From: Streptomyces sp. CB01881
GTDB lineage: Bacteria > Actinomycetota > Actinomycetes > Streptomycetales > Streptomycetaceae
DNA: 64,000 nt
Direction: 5' to 3'
Assembly: GCF_002953255.1 (NCBI RefSeq)
Contig: NZ_CP026498.1
Coordinates: 8,480,904 to 8,544,903 of the forward strand
The position numbers were made by a program, and so were the translations under genes. Every line of letters starts with the position of its first letter. Positions within the stretch are counted from its first letter, which is position 1. A model generated the notes under the pieces. The model saw only the letters and a program-made list of their open reading frames with translations, had not been told where the DNA came from and did no database searches. This document shows, piece by piece, positions 24,201 through 31,552 of the stretch.

Positions 24201-24267
24201 CCGCAGCCGGCCCGTGGCCCGCCGATCCCCTTCCCCCGGCCGTGCGAAGCGAGGTGCCCGTCCCCAT
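21229..24267 (-). CDS. lanL: Class IV lanthionine synthetase (LanL): lyase-kinase-cyclase
   Basis: A 1012-residue three-domain enzyme that should phosphorylate, dehydrate and cyclise the precursor. The lyase domain (about 45-205) shows GWKIHVSAAS (K70, H72), FKFAA and GKFITVYP (K122). The Ser/Thr kinase (about 248-545) shows Lys282 (VVVKQA), LRDLSPGNVLV (D386, N391), LVDLELA and GTPGYRAPEQ. The cyclase (about 590-990) has LanC repeats with GFAHGVAG (H799), AHWCSGASG (C865) and SACHGLAG (C910, H911). The Cys/Cys/His set is the NisC-type zinc site; class III LanKC enzymes lack it, so this is class IV. An 11-residue repeat in tandem separates kinase and cyclase. Start ATG at 24267 is the first in frame; about 40 residues of Gly/Ala-rich sequence precede the lyase. 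Confidence 0.93.
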   Translation of the reverse strand: MGTGTSLRTAGGRGSAGHGPAAAGSWPEVTRTALAGAGGRGGGGDWEVTAEGFWCTARPSAGELAGEGWKIHVSAASAVGGAVLAAVTEVLADDPCAFKFAAGPEQLHELNSRNSDRGSAGKFITVYPEGEEQFRRLAAALHRATDGLPGPVVLSDRPYRPGSRVHYRYGAFAARAELGNDGGYRSMLRGPDGELVEDVRGATYRCPPWARDPLAEGRGAEGRGAGADRRGPGAAKPAAARRGAGGVLLAGRYVITGAIRHSAKGGVFLGRDTDAGAEVVVKQARAHIEVDRSGTDARAALRHEAALLARLEGLGLAPRPVELIEQDDSLFLVQERIAGQPLGGWVAARLRRDGSPDVDWAEAGPLVHALLDLVERVHELGLVLRDLSPGNVLVQPDGTLRLVDLELAAEAGRRAGSAGTPGYRAPEQGPGRLALVDGAPSDGGPAEGGAGGAGGTGAGGVCAAEPTADLYALGGLFFLLATGHDPLLPEDLPCARPVADRLGRWLALAARGGDTARRLAPLVLGLRAEDPEQRWRLHRVREALTGGPATTAGGSGDSGTDTAGGSGDSCTDTAGGPQVSAVETRPTGSGGTIVDRVLHDGLRHLAATATPLRRDRLWPAVPAGERSDPCNVQHGAAGVLALLARAAVTGGLPAGVRDEARETTRTAVEWIERRCAAEPVVLPGLHFGRSGTAWALLDAAGSLGDHALAGRAAGLARGIAVKWPNPDVCHGAAGAGHLQLRFAAEDPGTGAAREFLARATACGHGLLAAARPSPYGTVWPVPEDFDSALAGITHLGFAHGVAGVGAFLLAAGEATGDQALLAGAVEAGRTLARTVRRETVGGTRESAWWPQDAGDPEHVRLAHWCSGASGAGTFLLRLWQVTGDATARELALAAGRAVLAGRWHCGVSACHGLAGNGEYLLDLAGFTGDAEFRAGAEELAQLITARSALRNGLLVLPDETGTGCSAAYGTGTAGPLAFLLRLCHGGPRLWVDPVPPVPSGELPPPAGETRAT
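22541..22617. repeat. 33-bp tandem repeat in the LanL kinase-cyclase linker
   Basis: A 33-bp unit begins at 22541, 22574 and 22607 (the last copy partial) and encodes repeats of GGSGDSxTDTA at residues about 553-576 of the synthetase. It is in frame and gives a flexible acidic linker between kinase and cyclase. Copy number may vary among relatives. Confidence 0.8.
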
Positions 24268-24543
24268 CCGCTCTCACATCCCTTCGTCTCGGCCGGCGCC
24301 CGCCGGTGCCCACTGCTCCGGCACCCGGGCACACGGCCACGGCCTGATCGGTTTCTCGGAGGTAACGGGAGTGCCGCCCCGGTCGCGTCCGCCGCGGCCC
24401 TCGGCCGGGGTCCGGTCCGGACCCCTTCCCGAGGTGCGGTCCGAACCCCTCCCGGGGCCGGTGCGGACCCCGCCTGACCAGGGCCCGAGCTCCGGCGGAG
24501 CACCTTCCCGACCCACACGGTCGGGGCAACTCCCGTTCGCAGA

Positions 24544-24598
24544 AGTGAAGTTACTTTCGGTTTCGGGGCGGACTCAACGCGTAGCGAGTCACTTCACT
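24544..24598 (-). promoter_or_regulatory. Candidate regulated promoter of the lanthipeptide operon
   Basis: On the minus strand a -35-like TTGAGT (24577-24572) and a -10-like TAACTT (24553-24548) are separated by 18 bp. Two copies of AGTGAAGTNACT in opposite orientation bracket them (24544-24555, overlapping the -10, and 24587-24598, upstream of the -35). The pair match at 11 of 12 positions. This is a plausible operator-flanked promoter firing toward LanL, but no cluster-linked regulator gene is present, so the controlling protein is unknown. Confidence 0.4.
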
Positions 24599-24860
24599 CG
24601 TAAGGGTGATCTGAGCACTGTTTCGAATTCGTGCGAGCCGCCCCCTGTGAGCGGCGAGCCCCGCGTGCCCCGGCGGACGGGGCGCCCGAACGGCCCGTAC
24701 GCCGTCTCCGCCCGCGCCCCGGGCGCCGTCCGAACGCGCTGAACCGCAGGTTGACGCGCACCTGTGCGCCCCGTCCCCGCACCGGACACCGGCCGTCCCC
24801 CGAGCCGGGCACCCCGCCTTCCCGGCGGGCCGGGCGGCCCGGGCGCCCCCGCGCGCACGG

Positions 24861-24866
24861 TAGTCT
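24861..24866 (+). promoter_or_regulatory. -10 element for leaderless transcription of the Nif3-like gene
   Basis: TAGTCT lies 6 nt before the GTG start at 24873, the spacing expected when transcription starts at the first base of the start codon. There is no ribosome-binding site, which fits leaderless expression, common in actinomycetes. Confidence 0.4.
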
Positions 24867-24872
24867 CGACAG

Positions 24873-25709
24873 GTGCCGAAACTGTCCGAGGTCATTGCCG
24901 CGCTCGAAGAGGTCTACCCGCCCCAGTGGGCGGAGTCCTGGGACGCCGTCGGCCTGGTCTGCGGGGACCCTCAGGCCGAGGTCGGACGCGTGCTCTTCGC
25001 CGTCGACCCCGTGCAGGCGGTCGTCGACGAGGCCGTCGAGTGGGGTGCCGACCTGGTGGTCACCCACCACCCCCTCTATCTGCGCGGCACCACCAGCGTC
25101 GCCGCGACCACCTTCAAGGGCCGGGTCGTGCACACGCTGATCCAGAGCGGCATCGCCCTGCACGTGGCGCACACCAACGCCGACCACGCCGACCCGGGCG
25201 TCTCCGACGCGCTGGCCGAGGCGGTCGGCGTCCGCGTGACCGGTCCGCTGGTGCCGGACCCGACCGACCCGCTGGGCCGGCGCGGCGCCGGCCGGATCGG
25301 CCTGCTGGAGCCCCCGCTCACGCTCTCCGTCTTCGCCGCCCAGGTCGCCAGGGGCCTGCCGGCCACCGCCGCCGGCGTCCGGGTCTCCGGCGACCCGAAC
25401 CGGCTGATCAGCCGCGTCGCGGTGTGCGGCGGTTCGGGCGACAGCATGTTCGCCGAGGTGCGGGCGGCCGGCGTCGACGCCTACCTCACCGCCGACCTGC
25501 GCCACCACCCGGCGTCCGAGGCCGCCGAGGCGGCGCCGGTCGCGCTGGTCGACGCGGCGCACTGGGCCACCGAGTGGCCCTGGCTCGCCCTGGCCGAGCG
25601 GGCGCTGCACGGTGCCGCCGAGAAGCGGGGCTGGGCCGTGGAGACCAAGGTCTCCCACAAGGTCACCGACCCGTGGACCGCGCACGCCTCCATGTCCTTC
25701 ACCGCCTGA
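24873..25709 (+). CDS. Nif3-like dinuclear metal-center protein
   Basis: A 278-residue protein of the NIF3/YbgI family, often annotated as GTP cyclohydrolase I type 2 homologue. The metal ligands are visible in LVVTHHPLYLRGTT (His pair, about 64-67), HVAHTNADHADPG and near the C-terminus in LRHHPASEAAE and VDAAHWATEW. The protein usually forms a hexameric toroid with two metal ions per subunit; the physiological substrate is not settled. It is followed within 24 nt by the zinc-ribbon gene and then the RNase H/phosphatase gene, a conserved actinobacterial trio. Confidence 0.93.
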   Translation: MPKLSEVIAALEEVYPPQWAESWDAVGLVCGDPQAEVGRVLFAVDPVQAVVDEAVEWGADLVVTHHPLYLRGTTSVAATTFKGRVVHTLIQSGIALHVAHTNADHADPGVSDALAEAVGVRVTGPLVPDPTDPLGRRGAGRIGLLEPPLTLSVFAAQVARGLPATAAGVRVSGDPNRLISRVAVCGGSGDSMFAEVRAAGVDAYLTADLRHHPASEAAEAAPVALVDAAHWATEWPWLALAERALHGAAEKRGWAVETKVSHKVTDPWTAHASMSFTA

Positions 25710-25732
25710 CCCGATTCACAGGAGCTCTCCGC

Positions 25733-26476
25733 TTGAACGCCGCGCCCGCCGACCAGATCCGCCTGCTCGACCTCCAGGCCATCGACTCGAAGCTCGACCA
25801 GCTGGCCCACCGGCGTCGCAGCCTGCCCGAGCACGCCGAGATCGAGAAGGCCACCGCCGACCACACCGCGCTGAAGGACCTGGTCGTCGCCGCCCAGGCC
25901 CAGCAGGGCGACACCACCCGCGAGCTGACCAAGGCCGAGCAGGACGTCGAGCAGGTCCGCGCCCGCTCCGCCCGCAACCAGCAGCGCCTGGACTCCGGCG
26001 CGATCACCTCGCCGAAGGACCTGGAGAACCTCCAGCACGAGATCGGCTCGCTCGCCAAGCGCCAGGGCGACCTCGAGGAGGTCGTGCTGGAGATCATGGA
26101 GCGGCTGGAGTCGGCCCAGACCCGGGTCACCGAGCTGACCGCGCGTCTGGAGCACTCCTCGGTCGTGCTCAAGGAGGCCGAGGCCCGCCGCGACGCCGCC
26201 TTCGCCGAGATCGACGGCGAGGCCGACCGGGTCCGCCGCGAGCGCGAGACCGTCGCCGTCGTCATCCCGGCCGACCTGCTGAAGCTCTACACCCGTCTGC
26301 GCGAGCAGCAGGGCGGCGTCGGCGCGGCCCGCCTGTTCCAGCGCCGCTGCGAGGGCTGCCGGGTCGAGTTCGCAGTCTCCGACCTGAACGCCATCAAGGC
26401 CGAGCCCAAGGACGCGGTCGTCCGCTGCGACAACTGCGGCCGCATCCTGGTGCGCACCGCGGAATCGGGCATCTGA
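25733..26476 (+). CDS. C4-type zinc-ribbon coiled-coil protein
   Basis: A 247-residue protein initiated by TTG at 25733, with AGGAG about 9 nt upstream. Residues about 10-190 are heptad-rich coiled coil (LRLLDLQAIDSKLDQL-like start, many Glu/Arg/Leu). The C-terminus has a zinc ribbon CEGCRVEFAVSDLNAI and CDNCGRI. The family (YbgI-neighbour, DUF164-type) is conserved in actinomycetes beside Nif3. A nucleic-acid-binding or scaffolding role is possible, but no activity is known. Confidence 0.9.
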   Translation: MNAAPADQIRLLDLQAIDSKLDQLAHRRRSLPEHAEIEKATADHTALKDLVVAAQAQQGDTTRELTKAEQDVEQVRARSARNQQRLDSGAITSPKDLENLQHEIGSLAKRQGDLEEVVLEIMERLESAQTRVTELTARLEHSSVVLKEAEARRDAAFAEIDGEADRVRRERETVAVVIPADLLKLYTRLREQQGGVGAARLFQRRCEGCRVEFAVSDLNAIKAEPKDAVVRCDNCGRILVRTAESGI

Positions 26477-26480
26477 GCCG

Positions 26481-27638
26481 GTGGCGGGGCGCAGGTTCAT
26501 CGTCGAGGCGGACGGCGGCTCCCGGGGCAACCCGGGGCCGGCCGGCTACGGTGCGGTGGTCCGGGACGGCGACACCGGTCAGATCATCGCCGAGGCCGCC
26601 GAGTTCATCGGCCACGCCACCAACAACGTGGCCGAGTACAAGGGCCTGATCGCCGGCCTGAAGGCGGCCCGGGAGATCGACCCGGACGCCTCGGTGGACG
26701 TCCGGATGGACTCCAAGCTGGTGGTCGAGCAGATGTCCGGGCGCTGGAAGATCAAGCACCCCGACATGCAGCCGCTCGCCGCCGAGGCCCGTGGCGTCCT
26801 CCCGCGCGGCCAGGTCAAGTACACCTGGATCCCGCGCGAGCGGAACAAGGACGCCGACCGGCTCGCCAACGAGGCGATGGACGCGGGCAAGGCCGGCCGC
26901 CAGTGGGAGCCCAAGCCGCTGAAGGCCGCGTCGCCCGTCGTCGTGGAGCCGGCCGCCGAGCCGCCGCTGGAGAAGGCGGTGCCGAAGGCCGGCTGGGCGG
27001 CCGCCGCCGACCTCGGGACGCCGACCACCTTCGTGCTGCTGCGCCACGGCGAGACCCACCTCACCCCGGAGAAGCGCTTCTCCGGCAGCGGCGGCAGCGA
27101 CCCGGAGCTCTCCGAGAAGGGCCGCTGGCAGGCCGAGCGGGCCGCCGAGGCGCTGGCCGCGCGCGGCTCCGTCCAGGCCGTGGTCAGCTCGCCGATGCGC
27201 CGCACCCGGGAGACCGCGGAGATCGTCGCCGCCCGCCTGGGACTGGAGGTCCGGTACGAGGAGGGGCTGCGCGAGGTCGACTTCGGCGCCTGGGAGGGCC
27301 TCACCTTCGCCGAGGTCCAGCAGCACTACCCGGACGACCTCAACGCCTGGCTCGGCTCGCCCAGGGCCAAGCCGACCGGCAGCGGCGAGAGCTTCACCAC
27401 CCTCACCCACCGGGCCGGGGTCGCCCGCGACAAGATCCTCGCCCGCCACCCGGGGAAGACCGTGCTGGTCGTCTCGCACGTCAGCCCGATCAAGACGCTG
27501 GTCCGGCTCGCCCTCGGCGCCCCGCCGGACTCGCTCTACCGGATGGAGCTGTCCGCCGCCTCGCTCTGCGCCGTCCAGTACTACGCGGACGGCAACGCCT
27601 CGGTGCGGCTGCTCAACGACACCGGGCACCTGCGCTGA
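26481..27638 (+). CDS. Bifunctional RNase HI / histidine-phosphatase (CobC-like)
   Basis: A 385-residue fusion. The N-terminal RNase HI domain (about 1-140) shows IVEADGGSRGNPGPAGYGAV, NVAEYKGLIAGL and VRMDSKLVVEQM, with the acidic metal residues. A linker of about 45 residues leads to a phosphoglycerate-mutase-like phosphatase with FVLLRHGETHLTPEKRFSG (catalytic RHG) and VVSHVSPIK (second His). The same fusion exists in mycobacteria (Rv2228c), where the phosphatase part resembles alpha-ribazole phosphatase of cobalamin synthesis. Start GTG is 4 nt after the upstream stop. Confidence 0.95.
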   Translation: MAGRRFIVEADGGSRGNPGPAGYGAVVRDGDTGQIIAEAAEFIGHATNNVAEYKGLIAGLKAAREIDPDASVDVRMDSKLVVEQMSGRWKIKHPDMQPLAAEARGVLPRGQVKYTWIPRERNKDADRLANEAMDAGKAGRQWEPKPLKAASPVVVEPAAEPPLEKAVPKAGWAAAADLGTPTTFVLLRHGETHLTPEKRFSGSGGSDPELSEKGRWQAERAAEALAARGSVQAVVSSPMRRTRETAEIVAARLGLEVRYEEGLREVDFGAWEGLTFAEVQQHYPDDLNAWLGSPRAKPTGSGESFTTLTHRAGVARDKILARHPGKTVLVVSHVSPIKTLVRLALGAPPDSLYRMELSAASLCAVQYYADGNASVRLLNDTGHLR

Positions 27639-27650
27639 CCCTGCCGACGC

Positions 27651-27686
27651 AACGGCGGCGGGCTCCCCACGGAGCCCGCCGCCGTT
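27651..27686. terminator. Bidirectional terminator hairpin
   Basis: A 16-bp stem (27651-27666 with 27671-27686) with CCAC loop starts with AA and ends with TT. It lies between the convergent RNase H fusion gene and yaaA, 13-22 nt from each stop. Confidence 0.9.
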
Positions 27687-27707
27687 CGCACACCGGAACC
27701 CCGCCGG

Positions 27708-28493
27708 TCAGTGGATCTCGGTGACCACCACGTCCAGCTGCCACGGCTTGCGCGCGGTGCCCTCGGCCGCGACCTCCACCCGGTGGCCCAGCCCGAGCAG
27801 CGCGTCCACCAGCTCACCGGGCGTCTTCGGCTCGGCGCCCGCCACCAGCAGGTCGCGCACCAGCCGGCCCTTGGTCGCCTTGTTGAAGTGGCTCACCACC
27901 GTGCGCCTGCCGTTCCGCTCCTGGAGCACCTGCACGGTCGCCGTCCGGGACACCACCTCGCCGGCCGGCTTCCACGCCGCCGCGTACGCCGAGCTGCGCA
28001 GGTCCAGGACCAGCCCGTCCGCCACCTCCGGCAGCACGGACGCCGTCGCGCCCCGCCAGTACGCGCCGAGCGCCCCCGGCCCGGGGAGTTTCACGCCCAT
28101 CGAGCAGCGGTAGGGCGGAATCCGGTCGCCGATCCGCACCGCACCCCAGAGCCCCGAGAAGACCAGCAGCGAACGCGCGGCCCGGTCGTACGCCGCCTCG
28201 TCCAGCGTGGCCAGCCCGAGGTTGTCGAACAGCACCCCGGTGTACACCTCACCGGCCGGCAGCGCGCCCGCCGTCGGCAGCGCGGCGTTGCGCGCGATCT
28301 CGCCGCGCAGGCCGGGGCTCAGCCCGAGCACCTCGGCGGCCGTGTCCTCGTCCCCCCGGCAGAGCCCGACCAGCGCCTCCAGGACCTGCTCCCGCGCCGC
28401 CGTCAGCCCGGGCAGCGACAGCCCGTCCAGTGCCACCGGCACCCCGTCCCCGGACGCGGCCTTGCCCTCCGAGGGCGGCAACAGCACCAGCAC
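27708..28493 (-). CDS. yaaA: Peroxide stress protein YaaA (DUF328)
   Basis: A 261-residue protein of the YaaA/DUF328 family. It has the hallmark N-terminus LVLLPPSEGKA, FSGLWGAVRIGDRIPPYRCSMG, and SHFNKATKGRLVRDLL near the C-terminus. In E. coli YaaA lowers free iron during H2O2 stress and binds DNA; the fold has a helix-hairpin-helix motif. Length is typical. The gene is single and convergent with the RNase H fusion gene. Confidence 0.9.
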   Translation of the reverse strand: MLVLLPPSEGKAASGDGVPVALDGLSLPGLTAAREQVLEALVGLCRGDEDTAAEVLGLSPGLRGEIARNAALPTAGALPAGEVYTGVLFDNLGLATLDEAAYDRAARSLLVFSGLWGAVRIGDRIPPYRCSMGVKLPGPGALGAYWRGATASVLPEVADGLVLDLRSSAYAAAWKPAGEVVSRTATVQVLQERNGRRTVVSHFNKATKGRLVRDLLVAGAEPKTPGELVDALLGLGHRVEVAAEGTARKPWQLDVVVTEIH

Positions 28494-28592
28494 AGCGGAC
28501 TCCTCAACAGTTTGTGGCGGACGATCCCCGCCACCCTACGCAAAACCACCCCGCCCCCGGAGACCCGGTCCGGCCGGTGAACGGCCGGGGGC

Positions 28593-29015
28593 CTACTCCC
28601 CGCGCCGAGCCCCGCCGGCCACCGCGACCACGGCGGCCCCGGTGCCGAGAGCCAGGCAGAGCGGCGAGTAGTACCGGGTGTCCAGTCGCCGGAACCGCTC
28701 CGAGCGCGCCACCAAGCCCCCGCCGAACATCGCCAGCCCGCCCGCGCCCCGTGCCAGCATCACCCCGGCGACCGCCCGGACCCCCTGTCGCCGCACCCAT
28801 GCCGGCCCGGCCTTGGGCAGCACGCCGGCCTCCGCGCCCACCAGGTACGCCGCCGAACCGAGCAGCCCCGCCACCGCCACGCACGCGGCCGCCGGCGGCA
28901 CCCCGTCACCGGTGCCGACCACCGTGTCCGCGAACTCCTCCGGCGTCCGCAACGGCCACGGCGTCACCGCCCACACCGCGTGCAGCGCCCCCGTCGCCGC
29001 CAGCACCCCGGCCAC
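28593..29015 (-). CDS. DUF3995-like membrane protein
   Basis: The 140-residue protein starts at GTG and has about four hydrophobic helices: VLAATGALHAVWAVTPW, AACVAVAGLLGSAAYLVG, GVRAVAGVMLARGAGGLAMFGGG and LCLALGTGAAVVAVAGG. Between the last two are short basic loops ending RYYSPLC. The pattern matches small four-helix DUF3995 proteins. No function is known. An alternative start in another frame gives nonsense, so the GTG is retained. Confidence 0.75.
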   Translation of the reverse strand: MAGVLAATGALHAVWAVTPWPLRTPEEFADTVVGTGDGVPPAAACVAVAGLLGSAAYLVGAEAGVLPKAGPAWVRRQGVRAVAGVMLARGAGGLAMFGGGLVARSERFRRLDTRYYSPLCLALGTGAAVVAVAGGARRGE

Positions 29016-29228
29016 CGCCGCCCCGCGACCTTCACCGCGCCCATCGCCGAACCCCCTCCGCAGAACACCGGTTCATGTCCCGACCACGCTACGGCCCCCT
29101 TACGCGTCCCGGCCCACCGCCGTGGCCGTCGGCGTCGCCGCGCCCGCCGCGCCCGCCGTGTCCCCGAAAAAGCGCTGGTCACCGCGGTCCGGTACCTCTA
29201 CCGTCGACGTGACGAGGAGTGTGACGCG

Positions 29229-29579
29229 ATGACCCTGCGACCCCTGGACCTGGTCCCCGGCGACGACGACGCCGTGGAGGAGTCCCTGCCCGTCCGCCTG
29301 CCCGCCGGCCTTCCGGCCGAGACCAGGCAGGCGCTGGAGTTCGCACTGGAGGCGGCCGCGCAGGCGGTGCTGGCCGGCCGGGTGCGGGTCACCGGGGCAC
29401 CGGACGAGGACGACCGCGCCGAGCTGGCCTTCGACGTGCGCCAGTCCGAGCTCCCCGACGCCCTGGCCGAGCCCGCCCGGGCCGCCGCCGAGCCCGGCCG
29501 CGCCGAGCGCCGCGCCGCCATGGTGGCCCGGATCCGCGAGGCCAACGCGGAGACGCTGGAGAGGCTGAAGGACCTGTGA
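29229..29579 (+). CDS. Putative antitoxin of a Doc-type toxin-antitoxin pair
   Basis: A 116-residue acidic protein (ATG preceded by GAGGAGTG) with a Leu/Ala-rich helical body and a C-terminal RMAAMVARIREANAETLERLKDL-like amphipathic helix. It has no recognised DNA-binding fold in its N-terminal part. Its stop overlaps the toxin start (GTGA), and this size and position suit a Phd-like antitoxin whose C-terminal helix covers the Doc active site. Identification rests on the neighbour, not on a family motif. Confidence 0.65.
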   Translation: MTLRPLDLVPGDDDAVEESLPVRLPAGLPAETRQALEFALEAAAQAVLAGRVRVTGAPDEDDRAELAFDVRQSELPDALAEPARAAAEPGRAERRAAMVARIREANAETLERLKDL

Positions 29580-29971
29580 ACGCGACGGGGGGAACGAACG
29601 ACGTCGAGTACCTCGACCTGGAGGACGTCACCTACCTCGCCGGCGGCCCGGAGAACATACGCGACCTCGGCGCGCTGCTCTCCGCGCTGGGCCGCCCGCA
29701 GGCGAGCCTGTTCGGCGGGGACGCCTACCCTGACCTCTGGACCAAGGCCGCCGCGCTCGGCCAGAGCCTCGCCCGCAACCACCCGCTGATCGACCGGAAC
29801 AAGCGCACCGCCTTCGAGGCGATGCTGCTCTTCCTCGACTACAACGACGAGCCCTACGGCGACCCGCACCCGGACGATGCGGTCGCCTTCATGCTCCGCC
29901 TGGCCACCGGCGGCTACGACGAGTCCGTCGCCCTCGCGGCCAAGGACCTCAGGTCCCTCCTGGGCCGCTGA
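29576..29971 (+). CDS. doc: Doc/Fic-family toxin
   Basis: A 131-residue Doc-type protein with the signature NHPLIDRNKRTAFEAML: H69, D73, N75, K76, R77. This is the HxxxDxNKR form of the Fic motif. Doc toxins phosphorylate elongation factor Tu and stop translation, whereas Fic proteins with HPFxxGNGR are AMPylators. The GTG overlaps the antitoxin stop, so expression is coupled. Family-typical size; no truncation seen. Confidence 0.88.
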   Translation: MNATGGTNDVEYLDLEDVTYLAGGPENIRDLGALLSALGRPQASLFGGDAYPDLWTKAAALGQSLARNHPLIDRNKRTAFEAMLLFLDYNDEPYGDPHPDDAVAFMLRLATGGYDESVALAAKDLRSLLGR

Positions 29972-30043
29972 GCACTCCCGGAGCGCGGCCCGGCCACCGG
30001 CGCGCCCGGTGGCCGGGTCCGTCTGCAATCACCCGATTCGCCC

Positions 30044-30049
30044 TACGCT
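30044..30049 (+). promoter_or_regulatory. -10 element for likely leaderless RNB gene
   Basis: TACGCT (TANNNT type) ends 6 nt before the ATG at 30056, and no ribosome-binding site separates them. This is the layout of leaderless actinomycete promoters. Confidence 0.4.
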
Positions 30050-30055
30050 GCCTCC

Positions 30056-31525
30056 ATGCCACGCCGAAAACTGCGCGTCAAGGCCGCCGACTCCGCCCGG
30101 ATCAACGCCGAACTGACCGAGCTGCGCGCCCGCCTGGAGATCCACACCGAGTGGCCCGACCCGGTCCTCGCGGAGGCGGAGGAGGCCGCCCGCACGCCCC
30201 GGCTGCCGGAGTACGACGCGACCGGGCTGCCGCTCCTCACCGTCGACCCGCCCGGCTCCCGGGACCTCGACCAGGCCATGCACCTGGCCCACCGCCCGGG
30301 CGGCGGCTACCGGGTGCACTACGCGATCGCCGACGTCGCCGCCTTCGTCCGGCCCGGCGGGCTGATCGACGCCGAGGCCCGGCGCCGCGTCCAGACCCTC
30401 TACTTCCCGGACCACCGCGTCCCGCTGCACCCGGCCCGGCTCTCCGAGGACGCGGCCAGCCTGCTGCCGGGCGAGACCCGCCCCGCCCTGCTCTGGCAGC
30501 TCGACCTGGACGCGGACGGCGCCGTCGTCCTCGCCGACCTGCGGCGTGCCCTCGTCCGCTCGCACCGCCGGCTCGACTACGCCGCCGTCCAGCGCGCCGT
30601 CGACGCGGGCGGCGCCGACGAGCAGCCCGCCCTCCTCGCCACCGTCGGCCGGCTGCGCGAGGAACAGGAACGGGCCCGAGGCGGGATCAGCCTGCCCGTC
30701 CCCGAGCAGGAGATCGAGGAGACCCTGCACGGCTACGTCCTCGGCTACCGCGCACCCGCCCCCGCCGACGGCTGGAACGCCCAGATCTCGCTGCTCACCG
30801 GCATGGCCGCAGCCGAGCTGATGCTGGACGCCGGCGTCGGACTGCTGCGCACCCTGCCCGCCGCCCCGCCGGAGGCGTACCAGCGACTGCGCCGCACCGC
30901 CCGCGCGCTGGACGTCGACTGGCCCGACGGCCTGCCGTACCCGGAGCTGGTCCGCTCGCTGGACCCGGACGTCCCGCTGAACGCGGCGTTCCTCAACGAG
31001 TGCACCGGTTTGCTGCGCGGCGCCGGGTACCACGCCTTCGACACGGCGCAGGGCCTGCCCGTCCCGGCGGATCCGGCGCACGCCGCGCTGGCCGCACCGT
31101 ACGCGCACTGCACCGCGCCGCTGCGCCGGCTGGGCGACCGCTTCGCCCAGGAGGTCTGCGCGGCCGTCGCCGCCGGCGAGTCGGTGCCCGACTGGGCCCG
31201 GGAGGCGCTGCCCGCCGTGCCGTCCCTGATGGCGGGCGGGGACCGCCGCTCGGCCGAGGTCGAGCGGGCCTGCGTGGACCTGGTGGAGGCCGAGCTGCTG
31301 GCGGGCCGGGAGGGGGAGGACTTCCCGGCGCTGGTGATCGACGTGGACGAGCAGCGGCCCGCCCGCGGCACCGTCCAACTGCGCGAGCCGGCCGTCCGGG
31401 CCCGCTGCGAACGCCCCGACGACGCGTCGGGGGCCGGCCGCGGCCTGCCGCTCGGCGGGGAGGTCCTCGCGCGGCTGACGGTCGCCGACCCGGCCACCCG
31501 GACGGTCCGCTTCACCGCCGTCTGA
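30056..31525 (+). CDS. RNB-domain 3'-5' exoribonuclease (RNase II/R family)
   Basis: A 489-residue protein with the RNB catalytic core. LLTVDPPGSRDLDQAMHLA carries the Asp cluster that holds Mg2+, followed by YRVHYAIADVAAFVRPGG and LYFPDHRVPLHPARLSEDAASL. Later come YAHCTAPLRRLGDRFAQE (RNA-binding Tyr/Arg) and a short C-terminal S1-like end. The N-terminal cold-shock domains of full RNase R are missing; the single start is consistent with the shorter actinobacterial RNB proteins. It should degrade RNA from the 3' end. Confidence 0.92.
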   Translation: MPRRKLRVKAADSARINAELTELRARLEIHTEWPDPVLAEAEEAARTPRLPEYDATGLPLLTVDPPGSRDLDQAMHLAHRPGGGYRVHYAIADVAAFVRPGGLIDAEARRRVQTLYFPDHRVPLHPARLSEDAASLLPGETRPALLWQLDLDADGAVVLADLRRALVRSHRRLDYAAVQRAVDAGGADEQPALLATVGRLREEQERARGGISLPVPEQEIEETLHGYVLGYRAPAPADGWNAQISLLTGMAAAELMLDAGVGLLRTLPAAPPEAYQRLRRTARALDVDWPDGLPYPELVRSLDPDVPLNAAFLNECTGLLRGAGYHAFDTAQGLPVPADPAHAALAAPYAHCTAPLRRLGDRFAQEVCAAVAAGESVPDWAREALPAVPSLMAGGDRRSAEVERACVDLVEAELLAGREGEDFPALVIDVDEQRPARGTVQLREPAVRARCERPDDASGAGRGLPLGGEVLARLTVADPATRTVRFTAV

Positions 31526-31552
31526 CCCCGCCCCCGGTGGGAGGATCGTCCC

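Larger units (their letters stand above)
24268..24872. other. 605-bp divergent intergenic region (LanL / Nif3-like)
   Basis: This gap separates the lanthipeptide operon from the Nif3-like gene. It holds the promoter candidate and inverted sites at 24544-24598, a presumed 5' leader of about 270 nt for the synthetase with GC-rich CCGGACCCC-type direct repeats (24405-24470), and a short leaderless-type promoter before 24873. I see no convincing coding sequence in it. Confidence 0.6.

Noticed and set aside
24268..24872. Additional peptide gene in the LanL/Nif3 gap
   Set aside because: No frame with start, ribosome site and Cys/Ser/Thr-rich C-terminus was found.
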